From positions 124,001-188,000 of the forward strand of contig NZ_JBHVAL010000003.1 in assembly GCF_042667405.1 (NCBI RefSeq): a stretch of DNA of 64,000 nucleotides. The letters run 5' to 3'. Shown in pieces: positions 9,438 to 18,975 of this stretch. Position numbers and translations under genes: made by a program. The stretch is from Arthrobacter sp042667405 (GTDB lineage: Bacteria; Actinomycetota; Actinomycetes; Actinomycetales; Micrococcaceae). Within the stretch, counting starts at the first letter, position 1. Each line of letters opens with the position of its first letter. The notes beneath the pieces were generated by a model. That model searched no databases, was not told the origin of the DNA, and saw nothing but the letters and a program-made list of their open reading frames with translations.

Positions 9438-10721
9438 GTGGCTGAAGAAGCTTTACTTACGACACCGCAGCTACGACCGAGACGACGCCGCCGGCGCATG
9501 CGGCGTGGGCCGTTGGTCGTCCTGGGTTATGGCCTAAATGTTGCAGCGACGGGCATAAGCACTATCATTGCGATTCCGCTGATGGTCTCGATTGGAGGTG
9601 TTTCTTCTTGGGGCGCGGCGGCCGTGGGCCAGTCGATTGGCATTATCGTGACAATTGTTGTTGGCTACGGCTGGGCCCTTTCGGGACCTGCGATAGTAGC
9701 GAGAGCCTTTCCCGGCGATTATTCTACTCTGCTGACTGAGTCTAGAAGAACAAGACTCTTTCTCCTATTACCTACTCTCGCCTTGGCGGGATTGTTTTGT
9801 TACTTCCTAGTCCCTAATGGTGCTAATATATATGCTCTTTTGGGAATCGTCTCAACTGGGCTACTGGGCCTCAGGTTGAATTGGTTCTTGATTGGCAAGA
9901 GCAGGCCTTTTATTATGCTCATTGCCGAGGCGACACCCCGTTTGCTGGGAATAGCTCTCGGTCTCTATCTAATGTTCGTTTTCCGAGACATGTCTTTTGC
10001 TCTCCTCGGACAGATTGCGGGGGTTCTAGCGGGTGTCCTCGTGTGTTCGCTATGGATCCGCCGCTTTATTCGCCCCTACTCTGACCTCCCGCATCGACCT
10101 GTAAACAGACTTCGGGAAAACCTACTCGAGCATCGGTTCGGCATGGCCGCGGCCATTGTTTCAGCAATATACAGTAGTGGTCCGCTTCTGATGTTGGGTT
10201 ACACCTCGCCTTCATCGGTCGGCCCCTATGCCGTGATGGATCGACTTTCTAAGCAGATGTTCACCGCAGCTTCCCCCCTTGTAGATGCCCTACGGGGTTG
10301 GGTGCCGCACCGTGACGGCGTCGTCAGGCGCAGTCGAGCTCGTGCCACTTTGCTTGGCTCACTGATTGCTTCCGCCGCAGCTGCGGGGGTCCTTGCTCTG
10401 TGGGGTTCGACGTTCGTGAACATCCTTAGTGCAGGACAGGTACATCCAGATGGGTGGGCCGCCCTTCTGTTCGGACTAACGTTCGCCTTGTCGATATTTT
10501 CCATGGTCTTAGGACAAGTCGTCCTGGTCTCACTGGACATGACAAGACAGCTTTTTCACAACGGACTCATTGGTTCTGTAATTGGATTGCTACTTGTTGT
10601 ACCCATGAGTCTCATTCTCGGGATGCACGGTGTGTTCGCTGCCCTCTGCTGCGGCCACATAGTCGTAATTTCTTGCAATACGATCGCCTTCAAGAGATCT
10701 TTACGGGAGTCAATAAGATGA
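9438..10721 (+). CDS. oligosaccharide flippase, Wzx type
   Basis: This 427-residue protein has about twelve hydrophobic segments after a short basic N-terminus (RPRRRRRRMRRG) and no soluble domain, as in MATE/MOP-superfamily polysaccharide exporters that flip lipid-linked repeat units. The GTG at 9438 is preferred over one at 9423 because GGAGG lies just before it. The gene follows the pyruvyltransferase by 11 bases and its stop overlaps the start of the next gene (ATGA), so the arm is a tight operon. Sequence similarity within this superfamily is low, so the call rests on topology and position. Confidence 0.8.
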   Translation: MAEEALLTTPQLRPRRRRRRMRRGPLVVLGYGLNVAATGISTIIAIPLMVSIGGVSSWGAAAVGQSIGIIVTIVVGYGWALSGPAIVARAFPGDYSTLLTESRRTRLFLLLPTLALAGLFCYFLVPNGANIYALLGIVSTGLLGLRLNWFLIGKSRPFIMLIAEATPRLLGIALGLYLMFVFRDMSFALLGQIAGVLAGVLVCSLWIRRFIRPYSDLPHRPVNRLRENLLEHRFGMAAAIVSAIYSSGPLLMLGYTSPSSVGPYAVMDRLSKQMFTAASPLVDALRGWVPHRDGVVRRSRARATLLGSLIASAAAAGVLALWGSTFVNILSAGQVHPDGWAALLFGLTFALSIFSMVLGQVVLVSLDMTRQLFHNGLIGSVIGLLLVVPMSLILGMHGVFAALCCGHIVVISCNTIAFKRSLRESIR

Positions 10722-11395
10722 AAATAGGACGAAGCAGGCCGCGGACGGTGTCTAATTCCATAGCCTCGGCGGGAAAGTGGGCCAGCAACGATGTTGACAG
10801 GCCTGCGCCTACTACGCCTGCTACGAGGGTAATTCCTCTTTCCGAGGCTCCAGGGGAGCGGGAGGCATGGAACAGGTCTTCTTCGGTAATGTACCTGTGG
10901 GCGGTGGCGGAGCGCCTATTCGTCACAAATTCGTGGCAGCCTAGTTCAAAGCTGCGGACCGCAATCCTTCGTCTTTTTGGTGCTGATATTGGGGCGGGGG
11001 TTATCTTTCGACCTCGCACCAGAGTTGCGTTTCCATGGAAGCTGGTCATTGGAGCGAACTCGTGGATAGGCGAAGGTGTGTGGATCCATAACCAGAATCA
11101 CCTGACTATTGGAGCAAATGCAGTTATTTCTCAGGACACATTCCTTACAACTGGAAGTCATGCGCTTAGGAGGGATATGGCACTCATAACCAGTCCTATT
11201 GTCATCGAAGATGGGGTATGGGTGACTTCGCGTTGTGTTGTGCTCGGTGGATCTCGCATCGGTACTTCGGCCGTAATAGGTCCAAATTCAGTGGTGAAAG
11301 GTGAAATCCCGCCCAACACAATTTGGTCCGGGAATCCACTAGCAGAGCAAGGGGTCCGATTTCCTGCCGCCTTGAAGGAAAAGGGACTGTCTTGA
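10718..11395 (+). CDS. left-handed beta-helix acetyltransferase, WcaF-like
   Basis: This 225-residue protein has the hexapeptide-repeat pattern of the WcaF/NodL-type O-acetyltransferases: IGAGVIFRPRTRV, LVIGANSWIGEGVWIHNQ, LTIGANAVISQDTFLTTGSH (with the catalytic His), PIVIEDGVWV, VVLGGSRIGTSAVIGPNSVV and the closing GNPLAEQ. It probably acetylates a sugar of the repeat unit with acetyl-CoA. The N-terminal 50 residues are low in recognisable features. The ATG overlaps the flippase stop (ATGA) and has a GGGAG site upstream; the longer open frame upstream lies inside the flippase gene and is not used. Confidence 0.88.
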   Translation: MKIGRSRPRTVSNSIASAGKWASNDVDRPAPTTPATRVIPLSEAPGEREAWNRSSSVMYLWAVAERLFVTNSWQPSSKLRTAILRLFGADIGAGVIFRPRTRVAFPWKLVIGANSWIGEGVWIHNQNHLTIGANAVISQDTFLTTGSHALRRDMALITSPIVIEDGVWVTSRCVVLGGSRIGTSAVIGPNSVVKGEIPPNTIWSGNPLAEQGVRFPAALKEKGLS

Positions 11396-12558
11396 GAATT
11401 CTTCAAGTAGTAACGTTACTGACACCTGACAACGCCTACGGTGGCCCTCTCAGAGTAGCTGTAAATCAGGTCCGTGAGCTGCGAGCTCAGGGTCACGAAG
11501 TTGACCTAGTAGCCGGCGTGTCTGGATTCCCCCGAACACCGGAGACGGTCGATGGGGTGGAGATTCGCCTCTTTCCGGTCGCAAATTTGGTGCCAGGCAC
11601 GGGTTTCGCCGGACTCTTTTCTTGGAGGATGCTTTGCCACCTGATCGTCAACATGGGGACCTATGATGTCGTTCACGTTCATCTGGCGCGTGACCTTGTT
11701 ACTCTCCCAGCCGCTGCCCTAGCTTTACTGTGGCGTAGAGCCTACGTTTTGCAGACTCACGGAATGATAGATGCTTCAGATCGTCGGTTGGCGAAGGTTC
11801 TGGACTTTTTCATCACCAGAGCCGTTGTGGGTCGAGCAAAGGCGGTCCTGTATCTTACCGAGTTAGAAAAGGACTCGTTAGCATCGCTATTCGCTTTGTC
11901 TTCGACTACCTTAGTTCCACTTCCAAACGGCGTCCCTCTGCCTCAGTGTCGCGGAACAAAGTCTGGGGTCCTAGATGTCTTGTATCTAGCGCGGCTTCAA
12001 GCGCGCAAGCGGCCCATGGAGTTTCTCAGAGCAGCAAAAGAGATTGGGCCGGGAATGTCCGAAACTACCACGCGGTTCTCATTGGTAGGGCCAGATGAAG
12101 GCGAAGGCAATAGCGTCAAAGCTTTCATCGCAGCCTTGCCGAAGTCGCCGCCAGTGGTACTTGAAGGGCCTCTAGGTCCTGACGAGACGCTAACTCGCAT
12201 GGAATCGGCTGCTATATACGTACTTCCGTCAGTGGACGAGCCGTTTCCAATGTCAGTCCTCGAAGCAATGTCGGTTGGCCTTCCTGTGGTCATCACTAAA
12301 TCGAACGGACTGGCGCCGTTTGTTGAACGTCATGCGGCCGGGATCGTCATTGATGTAAACGAGGGTGCGCTTGCGGCACCGCTTAAGATGCTGATGCAAG
12401 ACGCTGAATTGCGAGAGCGTATGGGAGAGAATGCCCGTCGCGCAGCGTCTGAACACTTCTCAATTGCAGCTGTTACCAAGCGACTTTATTCTACTTATAT
12501 GGATGTCGGTGAATCTACTAGAGGAATTCGTCGTTCTAGGATTGGTACCGACTCATGA
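11392..12558 (+). CDS. GT4 glycosyltransferase
   Basis: This 388-residue GT-B glycosyltransferase begins RILQVVTLLTPDNAYGGP, a common start for GT4 enzymes working on cell-surface glycans. The Rossmann-like C-terminal domain contains VLYLARLQARKRPMEFLRA, FSLVGPDEGEG and the donor-binding stretch YVLPSVDEPFPMSVLEAMSVG with the E-x7-E motif. The start is taken as the TTG at 11392, which overlaps the preceding stop (TTGA) and follows AAGGAAAAGGGA. Substrate is unknown. Its stop overlaps the next start (ATGA). Confidence 0.87.
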   Translation: MRILQVVTLLTPDNAYGGPLRVAVNQVRELRAQGHEVDLVAGVSGFPRTPETVDGVEIRLFPVANLVPGTGFAGLFSWRMLCHLIVNMGTYDVVHVHLARDLVTLPAAALALLWRRAYVLQTHGMIDASDRRLAKVLDFFITRAVVGRAKAVLYLTELEKDSLASLFALSSTTLVPLPNGVPLPQCRGTKSGVLDVLYLARLQARKRPMEFLRAAKEIGPGMSETTTRFSLVGPDEGEGNSVKAFIAALPKSPPVVLEGPLGPDETLTRMESAAIYVLPSVDEPFPMSVLEAMSVGLPVVITKSNGLAPFVERHAAGIVIDVNEGALAAPLKMLMQDAELRERMGENARRAASEHFSIAAVTKRLYSTYMDVGESTRGIRRSRIGTDS

Positions 12559-13481
12559 CTGTTCGCTTTGCGGTTCTGGCACACGATGATGCTGAAATGC
12601 TACGGTTACTATGCCTGAAACTTCAGCCATTTTCTGTTTGGGTTCATTTGGACAAGTCGGTCCCCATGGGTCGATATATTGCTTCCGCCAACGGGCCGAT
12701 GCCAAGTAACGTGGTGTTCGTTTCGCGGCGGTACAGTGTCAATTGGGGCGGATTCTCGGTCGTGCGGGCGATGAACTCGTGTGCCAGTGCCGCCATTCAG
12801 CATGCAGAGCCTGATGATTACGTTGTGTTTCTTAGCGGCCGCTGTTATCCGATACGACCAGTTACGGAATTGGCGGAGCTCCTGTCCAAGAGCGCTGGGC
12901 AGCAGTTCGTACGGGCGTACAGGCTCGATTGGCAAACCTCGTCATGGCACGTGGATCGCTACGCTCGTAGGCATTGGTTTGACCTGCCCTTCCCACGAGG
13001 GACGCGAAAGATCGTGAAGCGCCTCACGCGGTATACGGTGAAAAAATTCACTACCTGGCCGCCGCCGCGGCCGACGAGCTTGAAAGTGGTTGCTGGCTCT
13101 CAGTGGATGGCGTTGACCGCTGAATGTGCGCGCGACGCCTTATCGGCCCTTGAGACGACGGAGTATGCGGTATTTCGCAATGCATTCGCTCCGGATGAAA
13201 TGGCAATTCAGACATTTGTTTACAACTCGAAGTGGGCATCTTGTGTTAGTTCAGGTGGACCTGAAGCTCTTCCTGGCGAGGACATATCTAGCCTTCCGAA
13301 CTTCCACTACCTGAGACCCGCTCTGGAAGGCCTAGCCACGGAAGGCGATTTCTACGCTGCCAAGTTGAGCGGTGCTTTTTTCCTACGAAAACTTGATTCA
13401 AGTTCCCCTGTACTAGAAATTATTGATGCCTCTTTGAAGTCGTCCACAGCCGACGAAAAAGGCGGTTCTTCCTCAATGTAA
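12555..13481 (+). CDS. GT14-like (core-2/I-branching type) glycosyltransferase
   Basis: This 308-residue protein resembles bacterial members of the beta-1,6-N-acetylglucosaminyltransferase family GT14. It opens with VRFAVLAHDDAEM, then VHLDKS, RYSVNWGGFSVVRAMNSC (the W-G-G/S stretch of the family), DYVVFLSGRCYPIR, and GSQWMALTAE with the downstream FAPDEMAIQTFVYNS acidic pair. These match the family order. The true donor and linkage of bacterial members are mostly unproven. It ends the tight plus-strand operon. Confidence 0.85.
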   Translation: MTVRFAVLAHDDAEMLRLLCLKLQPFSVWVHLDKSVPMGRYIASANGPMPSNVVFVSRRYSVNWGGFSVVRAMNSCASAAIQHAEPDDYVVFLSGRCYPIRPVTELAELLSKSAGQQFVRAYRLDWQTSSWHVDRYARRHWFDLPFPRGTRKIVKRLTRYTVKKFTTWPPPRPTSLKVVAGSQWMALTAECARDALSALETTEYAVFRNAFAPDEMAIQTFVYNSKWASCVSSGGPEALPGEDISSLPNFHYLRPALEGLATEGDFYAAKLSGAFFLRKLDSSSPVLEIIDASLKSSTADEKGGSSSM

Positions 13482-13924
13482 CCCTATGTGTAGCTGGGTT
13501 CCGACATGCGTAAAGGCTTGGGGAGCAGGGCTCGAACATTCCGCTCTTTGAGCGCATCTTCGGCTAGCCTCTGTTGCTCGTTGACTGATCCGGCGGTTTC
13601 CACGACGGATGCAGGCCTGCTGTGAACACTTATGCCGCTGTAGGATGACGTCCGAGTCCACACTCCGTCTCCTCAACTGAGGCGGAGCGTCGAGGCGCGA
13701 AGGGCCGTTCTGTCTTTGCAAGCCTGTGGGAGCGCAAGTGTAAGGGTCACCAAAGGTGGTTTTGCGGGTTGGCCCGAGAACGTGACCGGCTGGAGAGTGC
13801 GGCTGAGACATGAACTCTCAGGCGCACGTGACAGCCGGTATGATGACTATGACAAGTTTGGAAATACCGCCATTCGGGCGTCTAGTTCGCAAGCCGGCCT
13901 AGGATTGACGCAGGGGGATTTACG
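13482..13924. other. intergenic region with one imperfect hairpin
   Basis: This 443-base stretch holds no convincing gene on either strand. An inverted repeat at 13663-13687 (CTCCG and CCTCA pairing with TGAGG and CGGAG, with a 3-base bulge) has no T tail. A TATGAT at 13839-13844 may be a -10 element for the following kinase gene, but I see no good -35 box. The rest is unassigned. Confidence 0.5.
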
Positions 13925-15388
13925 TTGGATTTACGCGACTACGGCCGGGTACTTCGTCGAAACTGGCTCGTTATCGTCGCCCTGACGATGGTTGGTTTGT
14001 TGGTAGGTGGCGCATCGGCGCTATTGGCTCAGCCTACGTATACTGCGGAAGCCAAGTTGTTTGTGGCCATTCAAGGCTCGGGAAGTGTTTCGGAGCTTCA
14101 GCAGGGAAACACGTTTAGTCAGGCGCGAGTTCAGTCATACGTAAAGACTGTGACCAGTCCCATCGTCCTTCAGCCCGCCATCGAATCTTTGGGGCTTGAT
14201 GAGAACGTTGATGATTTATCGCGTCGTGTTAAGGCCAGTACGGAGCTGAATACGGTCATCATCAACGTGTCCGCGAGTGACAGGTCGCCCGTTCAAGCAG
14301 CGGCCATTGCTCAGGCGATTGCAAACAGTTTGGTTCAAGCTGTAGATACCTTGGAGCGGCCCAAGGCCGGGGGCACGTCTCCTGTGAGCCTGTCAATCAT
14401 TACTCCAGCGCAGGCACCCACCGCACCGTCCGCTCCCAACACCAGGGTAAACATAATTCTCGGCCTTGTGATAGGCCTCGCACTCGGAATCGGGGCAGCT
14501 GTGCTCCGAGGCAAGCTTGACAGTCGAATTCGTGGTGAAGCGGATCTCCGTCGGGTGACGGAATCGCCGCTCCTCGGGGGCATCGCATTCGACGCGGACG
14601 CTACCCGGAAGCCTCTACTTACCCAAACCCCGGCGCAAAGTCCGCGGGCTGAGTCCTTCCGGCAGCTCAGAACGAATCTGCAGTTCGCCAATGTTGCGGG
14701 CCACGCAAAGACAGTTCTAGTCTCATCCTCCCTTCCGTCCGAAGGCAAAAGCACGACTGCAACGAACCTCGCTATCGCCCTGGCACAGGCTGGACAAGCC
14801 GTGTGCCTCATTGACGCTGACCTAAGGCGCCCAATGGTCAGCGAATATCTAGGGTTGGATCGAAATGTTGGGCTCACGACCTGTCTAGTGGGCCAGGCCG
14901 ACGTTAACGACGTTCTGCAACCTTGGGGTGAAGAGAACCTCTTTGTCGTCACATCTGGCCAGATACCTCCGAATCCGAGCGAACTTTTGGGTTCCGATGA
15001 GATGAAGTCGCTGATCCTCCGCCTTGAAAACGCTTTTGACACCGTTGTTATTGATGCGCCTCCTCTGTTGCCCGTAACCGACGCTGCGGTCCTGTCGCAA
15101 CATGTTGGGGGAGTGGTGATGGTAGTTGCGGCACAACAAACGAGGTCGCAAGATCTCCAGAAATCGCTAAACGCATTGGAGCTTGTTCAGGCGAACCTTC
15201 TCGGTGTCATTCTGAACCGCTTGCCGGTAAAAGGGCCGGACGCATACGCCTATAGCTACTACAACACCGCTGAATCGCAGTCGGCTTCTACGCGTGGAGA
15301 GAGTGCTGCACCCCAGATTTCTTCTTCTGGAAACACGCCCGCTGAGGACTCGTATCGGCCCGCGAGAGTGTTGCCGCGGTCCAGGTAA
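13925..15388 (+). CDS. Wzz-like chain-length regulator fused to BY-kinase (Wzc type)
   Basis: This 487-residue protein joins a polysaccharide co-polymerase domain to a bacterial tyrosine kinase. A membrane helix lies at about residues 14-34 and a second at about 176-196, flanking the extracytoplasmic Wzz region. The kinase has Walker A SSLPSEGKSTTATNLA (about 266-281), Walker A' VCLIDADLRRP (about 292-302), Walker B VVIDAPPLLP (about 374-383) and a tyrosine-rich tail (YAYSYY, about 441-446), where autophosphorylation usually occurs. Such proteins control polymer length and export with the Wzy polymerase. The TTG start follows AGGGGGAT. It has its own long upstream region, so it is probably a separate transcription unit from the operon before it. 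Confidence 0.92.
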   Translation: MDLRDYGRVLRRNWLVIVALTMVGLLVGGASALLAQPTYTAEAKLFVAIQGSGSVSELQQGNTFSQARVQSYVKTVTSPIVLQPAIESLGLDENVDDLSRRVKASTELNTVIINVSASDRSPVQAAAIAQAIANSLVQAVDTLERPKAGGTSPVSLSIITPAQAPTAPSAPNTRVNIILGLVIGLALGIGAAVLRGKLDSRIRGEADLRRVTESPLLGGIAFDADATRKPLLTQTPAQSPRAESFRQLRTNLQFANVAGHAKTVLVSSSLPSEGKSTTATNLAIALAQAGQAVCLIDADLRRPMVSEYLGLDRNVGLTTCLVGQADVNDVLQPWGEENLFVVTSGQIPPNPSELLGSDEMKSLILRLENAFDTVVIDAPPLLPVTDAAVLSQHVGGVVMVVAAQQTRSQDLQKSLNALELVQANLLGVILNRLPVKGPDAYAYSYYNTAESQSASTRGESAAPQISSSGNTPAEDSYRPARVLPRSR

Positions 15389-15528
15389 CTTCGCGGAGGT
15401 GGGGGGCGGGCGCGCCTCATGGCCAGAGCGTGTTGGTGCGCCGGAATGCCATCGCCGAGGCTTCTAAACTGAATCGCAAGCCACAATCCCAAGAGTAACC
15501 TTGTTGCTAGAACTTTCCGAGGAGTTAC

Positions 15529-16944
15529 ATGCGCGCCGATAATAAGCCAAGCATCGGTGAGCCTGTCCTTTTCACCTACGGCCTACTAGGCCTGTGCCTG
15601 ATATCGCCAACCCTCCTATTTGCCCTGACTAATTCAAATGCGAGCCAACCGGATGGCATCGGCTTTATATTAATAATAGTGCTGGCGGGCGTCAGGATTT
15701 CTTGGATAATAAGCTCATCTTATCGGCACTTGTATGAAATGATTTTTTGGTTATTTACCTATGTTTTCATGGGTGTCGCACCTTTTGTGCAGTCTAGGGC
15801 AGATTTTTGGCCCGGTACAACGCCTGGAATAAATCTCGCTTTCTTGGAGCCTGCGATAACTGCGACGATTATTGGTTGCCTGTTTGTTATCGCTGGCAGT
15901 TGGTTGGCAGGAAAGCGCACTATTTCGTATCTTCCCAGTGGTGTTTCTATTTCAACACTTCGATCAAACATTCTCGCCGGCGTCGCATTATTGTTTTCGA
16001 CGTTCTATGTCAGTCGAATGGGGCTTTCCACTTTCCTAGAGAGTCGAGTTGCCTTTGCGCGCGTGCGCGCGGGTGTTTGGCCGGAGGAGACGGTGAATGC
16101 GATCGTGCTTGCCGCTTCGAGCATGACATTGCTCGTGGCCTTCCTGGCTCAGATGCAACTCCGTGCGGCTCGGCGATCGCAAGGCCTGCCCGGGCCGCGG
16201 CTCCTGCCGTTCGTGTTGCTCGTCACTCTGCTTTATACGGTCAATCCGCTTAGTAGCCCAAGGTATGTTTTCGGTACAGTGGCCCTGGCTGTCTTGGCTT
16301 CCCTTGGAGTACTTGCGACTGTTGGCCGTTTTCGATTAGTGACTGCTTCAGCGCTTTTTGGGCTGGTGGTTCTTTTTCCTGCCATGGATGCATTTCGATA
16401 CACAACCACCGGGGAAGTGCAGACTGAGGATCCTCTGAAGTCCATGACAAGTGGCGACTTCGATGCTTTCGCCCAGCTCATTAACACGTTTGAATACGTG
16501 CAGAGCGAGGGCATTACGTGGGGAAGGCAGCTGCTGGGGGTTGTCCTTTTTTGGGTTCCTCGATCTTTGTGGCATGACAAGCCGATAGATACCGGGACGC
16601 TTCTCGCAAACTACAAGGGTTATCACTTTGATAATCTTTCGGCTCCCGTCTGGGCTGAGCTCTTCATCAATGGAGGGTGGATCTTGCTGGTTTCCGTCAT
16701 GTTTTTCTTGGGTTATGTTTTCAGAGTATTAGATCGGAAAGCGGAGAGTATCCTTTCGGTATCCTCTGCACCACCCCTCCTTGGCTGCATTATTCCTTTT
16801 TACCTCCTGATTATTCTTCGGGGCTCACTGCTCGCGGCCATGGCTTACTTCGCCGTTATTATGGTATGCGCTCTATTCGTGATGGAGCGCCGGGCCAAGA
16901 GTTCTGGCCCTATACATAGCCTGGGATCGGCGCGCATTCGCTAG
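15529..16944 (+). CDS. O-antigen/repeat-unit polymerase, Wzy type
   Basis: This 471-residue protein is almost entirely hydrophobic, with about ten to twelve helices and one larger extracytoplasmic loop near residues 290-370 (containing DPLKSMTSGDFDAFAQLINT and WVPRSLWHDKP). That R-S-x-W-x-x-K-P region is typical of oligosaccharide repeat unit polymerases. It would join lipid-linked units outside the membrane. A GAGGAG ribosome binding site lies just before the ATG. Its base composition is clearly lower in GC than the housekeeping genes downstream. The assignment depends on topology, the loop motif and its place in a locus that otherwise has every Wzx/Wzy component. Confidence 0.82.
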   Translation: MRADNKPSIGEPVLFTYGLLGLCLISPTLLFALTNSNASQPDGIGFILIIVLAGVRISWIISSSYRHLYEMIFWLFTYVFMGVAPFVQSRADFWPGTTPGINLAFLEPAITATIIGCLFVIAGSWLAGKRTISYLPSGVSISTLRSNILAGVALLFSTFYVSRMGLSTFLESRVAFARVRAGVWPEETVNAIVLAASSMTLLVAFLAQMQLRAARRSQGLPGPRLLPFVLLVTLLYTVNPLSSPRYVFGTVALAVLASLGVLATVGRFRLVTASALFGLVVLFPAMDAFRYTTTGEVQTEDPLKSMTSGDFDAFAQLINTFEYVQSEGITWGRQLLGVVLFWVPRSLWHDKPIDTGTLLANYKGYHFDNLSAPVWAELFINGGWILLVSVMFFLGYVFRVLDRKAESILSVSSAPPLLGCIIPFYLLIILRGSLLAAMAYFAVIMVCALFVMERRAKSSGPIHSLGSARIR

Positions 16945-17184
16945 GTGCTGATGCTCGTAATGAAGTCGTCGAGGCAGGGTGGTTCTGCTGGCGAAACATG
17001 CTAGGATGCCCTTTGACTGTCGTCGAATCTAACCATGAGTTCTTAGTTGCGCATCGTACGCAACTGGAGCAGGTCTCGTTGCGCGGTCATGTCGGTGCCC
17101 ATTGTCTGCGGCATCGGCTCAGGCTGGGACATTGAATGTATCTGCGGATCTAGCTAGCCAAGCATCCAAAAATGAATAGGGCTT

Positions 17185-18339
17185 TCAACCCACCCGCTCC
17201 ATCCCGAACTCCTCCACGCGCCTGCCCACACCCAGAAGCTCCGCGATCGCGGCAATAGTGCGCTCCGCAGCCAGGCCATCCCCATACGGGTTCACCGCAT
17301 TCGCCATGGCCTCAAAGTGGGAAGAGTCGTGGAGCAGCCGGCTCACCTCGGCCACGATCCGCTCTTCGTCCGTGCCGATTAGTGCCACTGTCCCGGCTTC
17401 CACGGCTTCGGGGCGTTCGGTGTTGTCGCGCATCACCAGGACGGGCTTGCCTAGGCTCGGGGCTTCTTCCTGGACACCACCCGAGTCCGTAAGAACCACA
17501 TGGGCAAGGGAGAGCATCCGGGTGAACTCGCCGTACGCCAAGGGTTCCGTGACCAGAACATTCGGCTTGCCCTCCAAAGACGGAAGCACAGCCTCACGGA
17601 CCACAGGGTTCTTGTGCGCCGGCAGGACGATCGTCAGCTCGGGCTCGGCGTCGGCAATGCGCGCCAGCGCCCGGCCAACCCCGCGCATGGCGTCACCCTG
17701 GTTCTCGCGGCGGTGCGTCGTCACCAACAACGCACGCCGGCCACTGGAAGCAAGAGACTCCAATGCAGGATCAGAGAACGGCACCTGCTTGTCCACCGTA
17801 GTCAGCAGTGCGTCGATCACCGAGTTACCAGTCACCACGATGTCCGCGGCTGACACACCCTCGGCCAGCAGGTTTGCCCGGCTGGTGCTGGTAGGTGCCA
17901 GGTGCAGGGATGCGATCTGGCTCGTGATCTTGCGGTTCGCTTCCTCCGGGAAGGGGGAGAGCAGGTTCCCGCTGCGGAGTCCGGCCTCAACGTGGACCAC
18001 GGGAATGCCGTGATAAAAGGCTGCGATGGCGCCGGCGGTGGAGGTAGTGGTGTCGCCCTGGACAATCACCGCGTCCGGCCGGCCGGACGCAAACAGGGAG
18101 TCGAGCCCGCTCATGGTTCGGGTCATGATGTCCGTAAGGGATTGTCCGGGCTGAAGGATGTTGAGATCGTGGTCCGGGGTGATGCCGAACAATTCATTGA
18201 CCTGGTCCAGCATTTCCCGGTGCTGTCCGGTAACCGTCACCACGCACTCAAACAGTTCCGACTCCATCAGTGCGCGCACAATCGGTGCCATTTTGATGGC
18301 TTCAGGCCGCGTCCCAAAAATAGGCATGATGGTGTGCAC
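17185..18339 (-). CDS. wecB: UDP-N-acetylglucosamine 2-epimerase (non-hydrolysing)
   Basis: This 384-residue enzyme interconverts UDP-GlcNAc and UDP-ManNAc. It shows GTRPEAIKMAPIVRAL near the start, VTGQHREMLDQV, VIVQGDTTTSTAGAIAAFY, VVHVEAGLRSGN, THRRENQG and LTDSGGVQEEAPSLGKPVLV with MRDNTERPEAVEAGT. All are hallmarks of the family. The start is GTG at 18339 with a GGGGGTAA site. UDP-ManNAc feeds teichoic-acid linkage units or polysaccharide synthesis. Codon use is high-GC like the following genes, unlike the neighbouring polymerase, so it marks the edge of the low-GC locus. Confidence 0.96.
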   Translation of the reverse strand: MHTIMPIFGTRPEAIKMAPIVRALMESELFECVVTVTGQHREMLDQVNELFGITPDHDLNILQPGQSLTDIMTRTMSGLDSLFASGRPDAVIVQGDTTTSTAGAIAAFYHGIPVVHVEAGLRSGNLLSPFPEEANRKITSQIASLHLAPTSTSRANLLAEGVSAADIVVTGNSVIDALLTTVDKQVPFSDPALESLASSGRRALLVTTHRRENQGDAMRGVGRALARIADAEPELTIVLPAHKNPVVREAVLPSLEGKPNVLVTEPLAYGEFTRMLSLAHVVLTDSGGVQEEAPSLGKPVLVMRDNTERPEAVEAGTVALIGTDEERIVAEVSRLLHDSSHFEAMANAVNPYGDGLAAERTIAAIAELLGVGRRVEEFGMERVG

Positions 18340-18426
18340 GTATTACCCCCATAAAGACCGGCCCGAAGGCACCAGAAACTAGTGCAATCCTAGCCGCTGA
18401 AAATCAGGTAAAAGTCACCAGAACCC

Positions 18427-18975
18427 TTAGCATTCCGGGCGAATCCAGACATCCAAAAGCCCACCGGTTTCCACCACGAAACGCCACAGCCACCCAGCGG
18501 GGGAGAGTTGCGGTTCGGTGCCCACCATGCGCACGTCGGCAGGGATGCATTGCTTCATCAAAGTCCCGGCCCTGAGCACGTGATAATCGGAGGTCACCAC
18601 GGTCACCGACTTCCACCCGCGCTCCGCGGCGAGGTCCCTCAGGCGGGCAGCTTCGCCACGTGTGTTCAGCGGATCCGGACGGAAGCAGTCAAGGTGAGCA
18701 TCGCCGTCGTGCGTTTTGCAGTAGTCATCCGAACCGGCATTGGCGGGCAGGCCCGTGGTGACCACCACCAGGTCCGGAATGTCCAACTGCTCCCGCAAAG
18801 ACAAGCCCACCGGGAGCCGCTCGTCGCTCATCCCGCCCAACACCACAATGGCGTCGGTCCGTTGGGGAGTGGCTTGGGGTGGGTTATGGAAGAGCTGGTA
18901 GGCCCCCATCAGCCACAGCAGCCCGGCGAGCACGCCGGCAATAAAAGTCCAGGCAACCTTCCGTCGAAATGTCAC
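18427..18975 (-). CDS. YdcF/SanA family (DUF218) membrane-anchored protein
   Basis: This 182-residue protein has an N-terminal membrane helix (about 8-28) and then the DUF218 pattern: DAIVVLGGMSDERLPVGL, a Thr/Asn-rich segment, LNTRGEAARLRDLAAERGWKSVTVVTSDYHVLRA. SanA and YdcF members are linked to envelope integrity, but the reaction is not settled; YdcF binds S-adenosylmethionine in E. coli. The GTG start overlaps the stop of the Lrp-type regulator (GTGA), so both are translated from one message. Confidence 0.85.
   Translation of the reverse strand: MTFRRKVAWTFIAGVLAGLLWLMGAYQLFHNPPQATPQRTDAIVVLGGMSDERLPVGLSLREQLDIPDLVVVTTGLPANAGSDDYCKTHDGDAHLDCFRPDPLNTRGEAARLRDLAAERGWKSVTVVTSDYHVLRAGTLMKQCIPADVRMVGTEPQLSPAGWLWRFVVETGGLLDVWIRPEC

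Noticed and set aside
13716..13985. A possible 89-residue gene before the Wzz-kinase gene
   Set aside because: It has no ribosome binding site, overlaps the kinase start in another frame and has no coherent domain.
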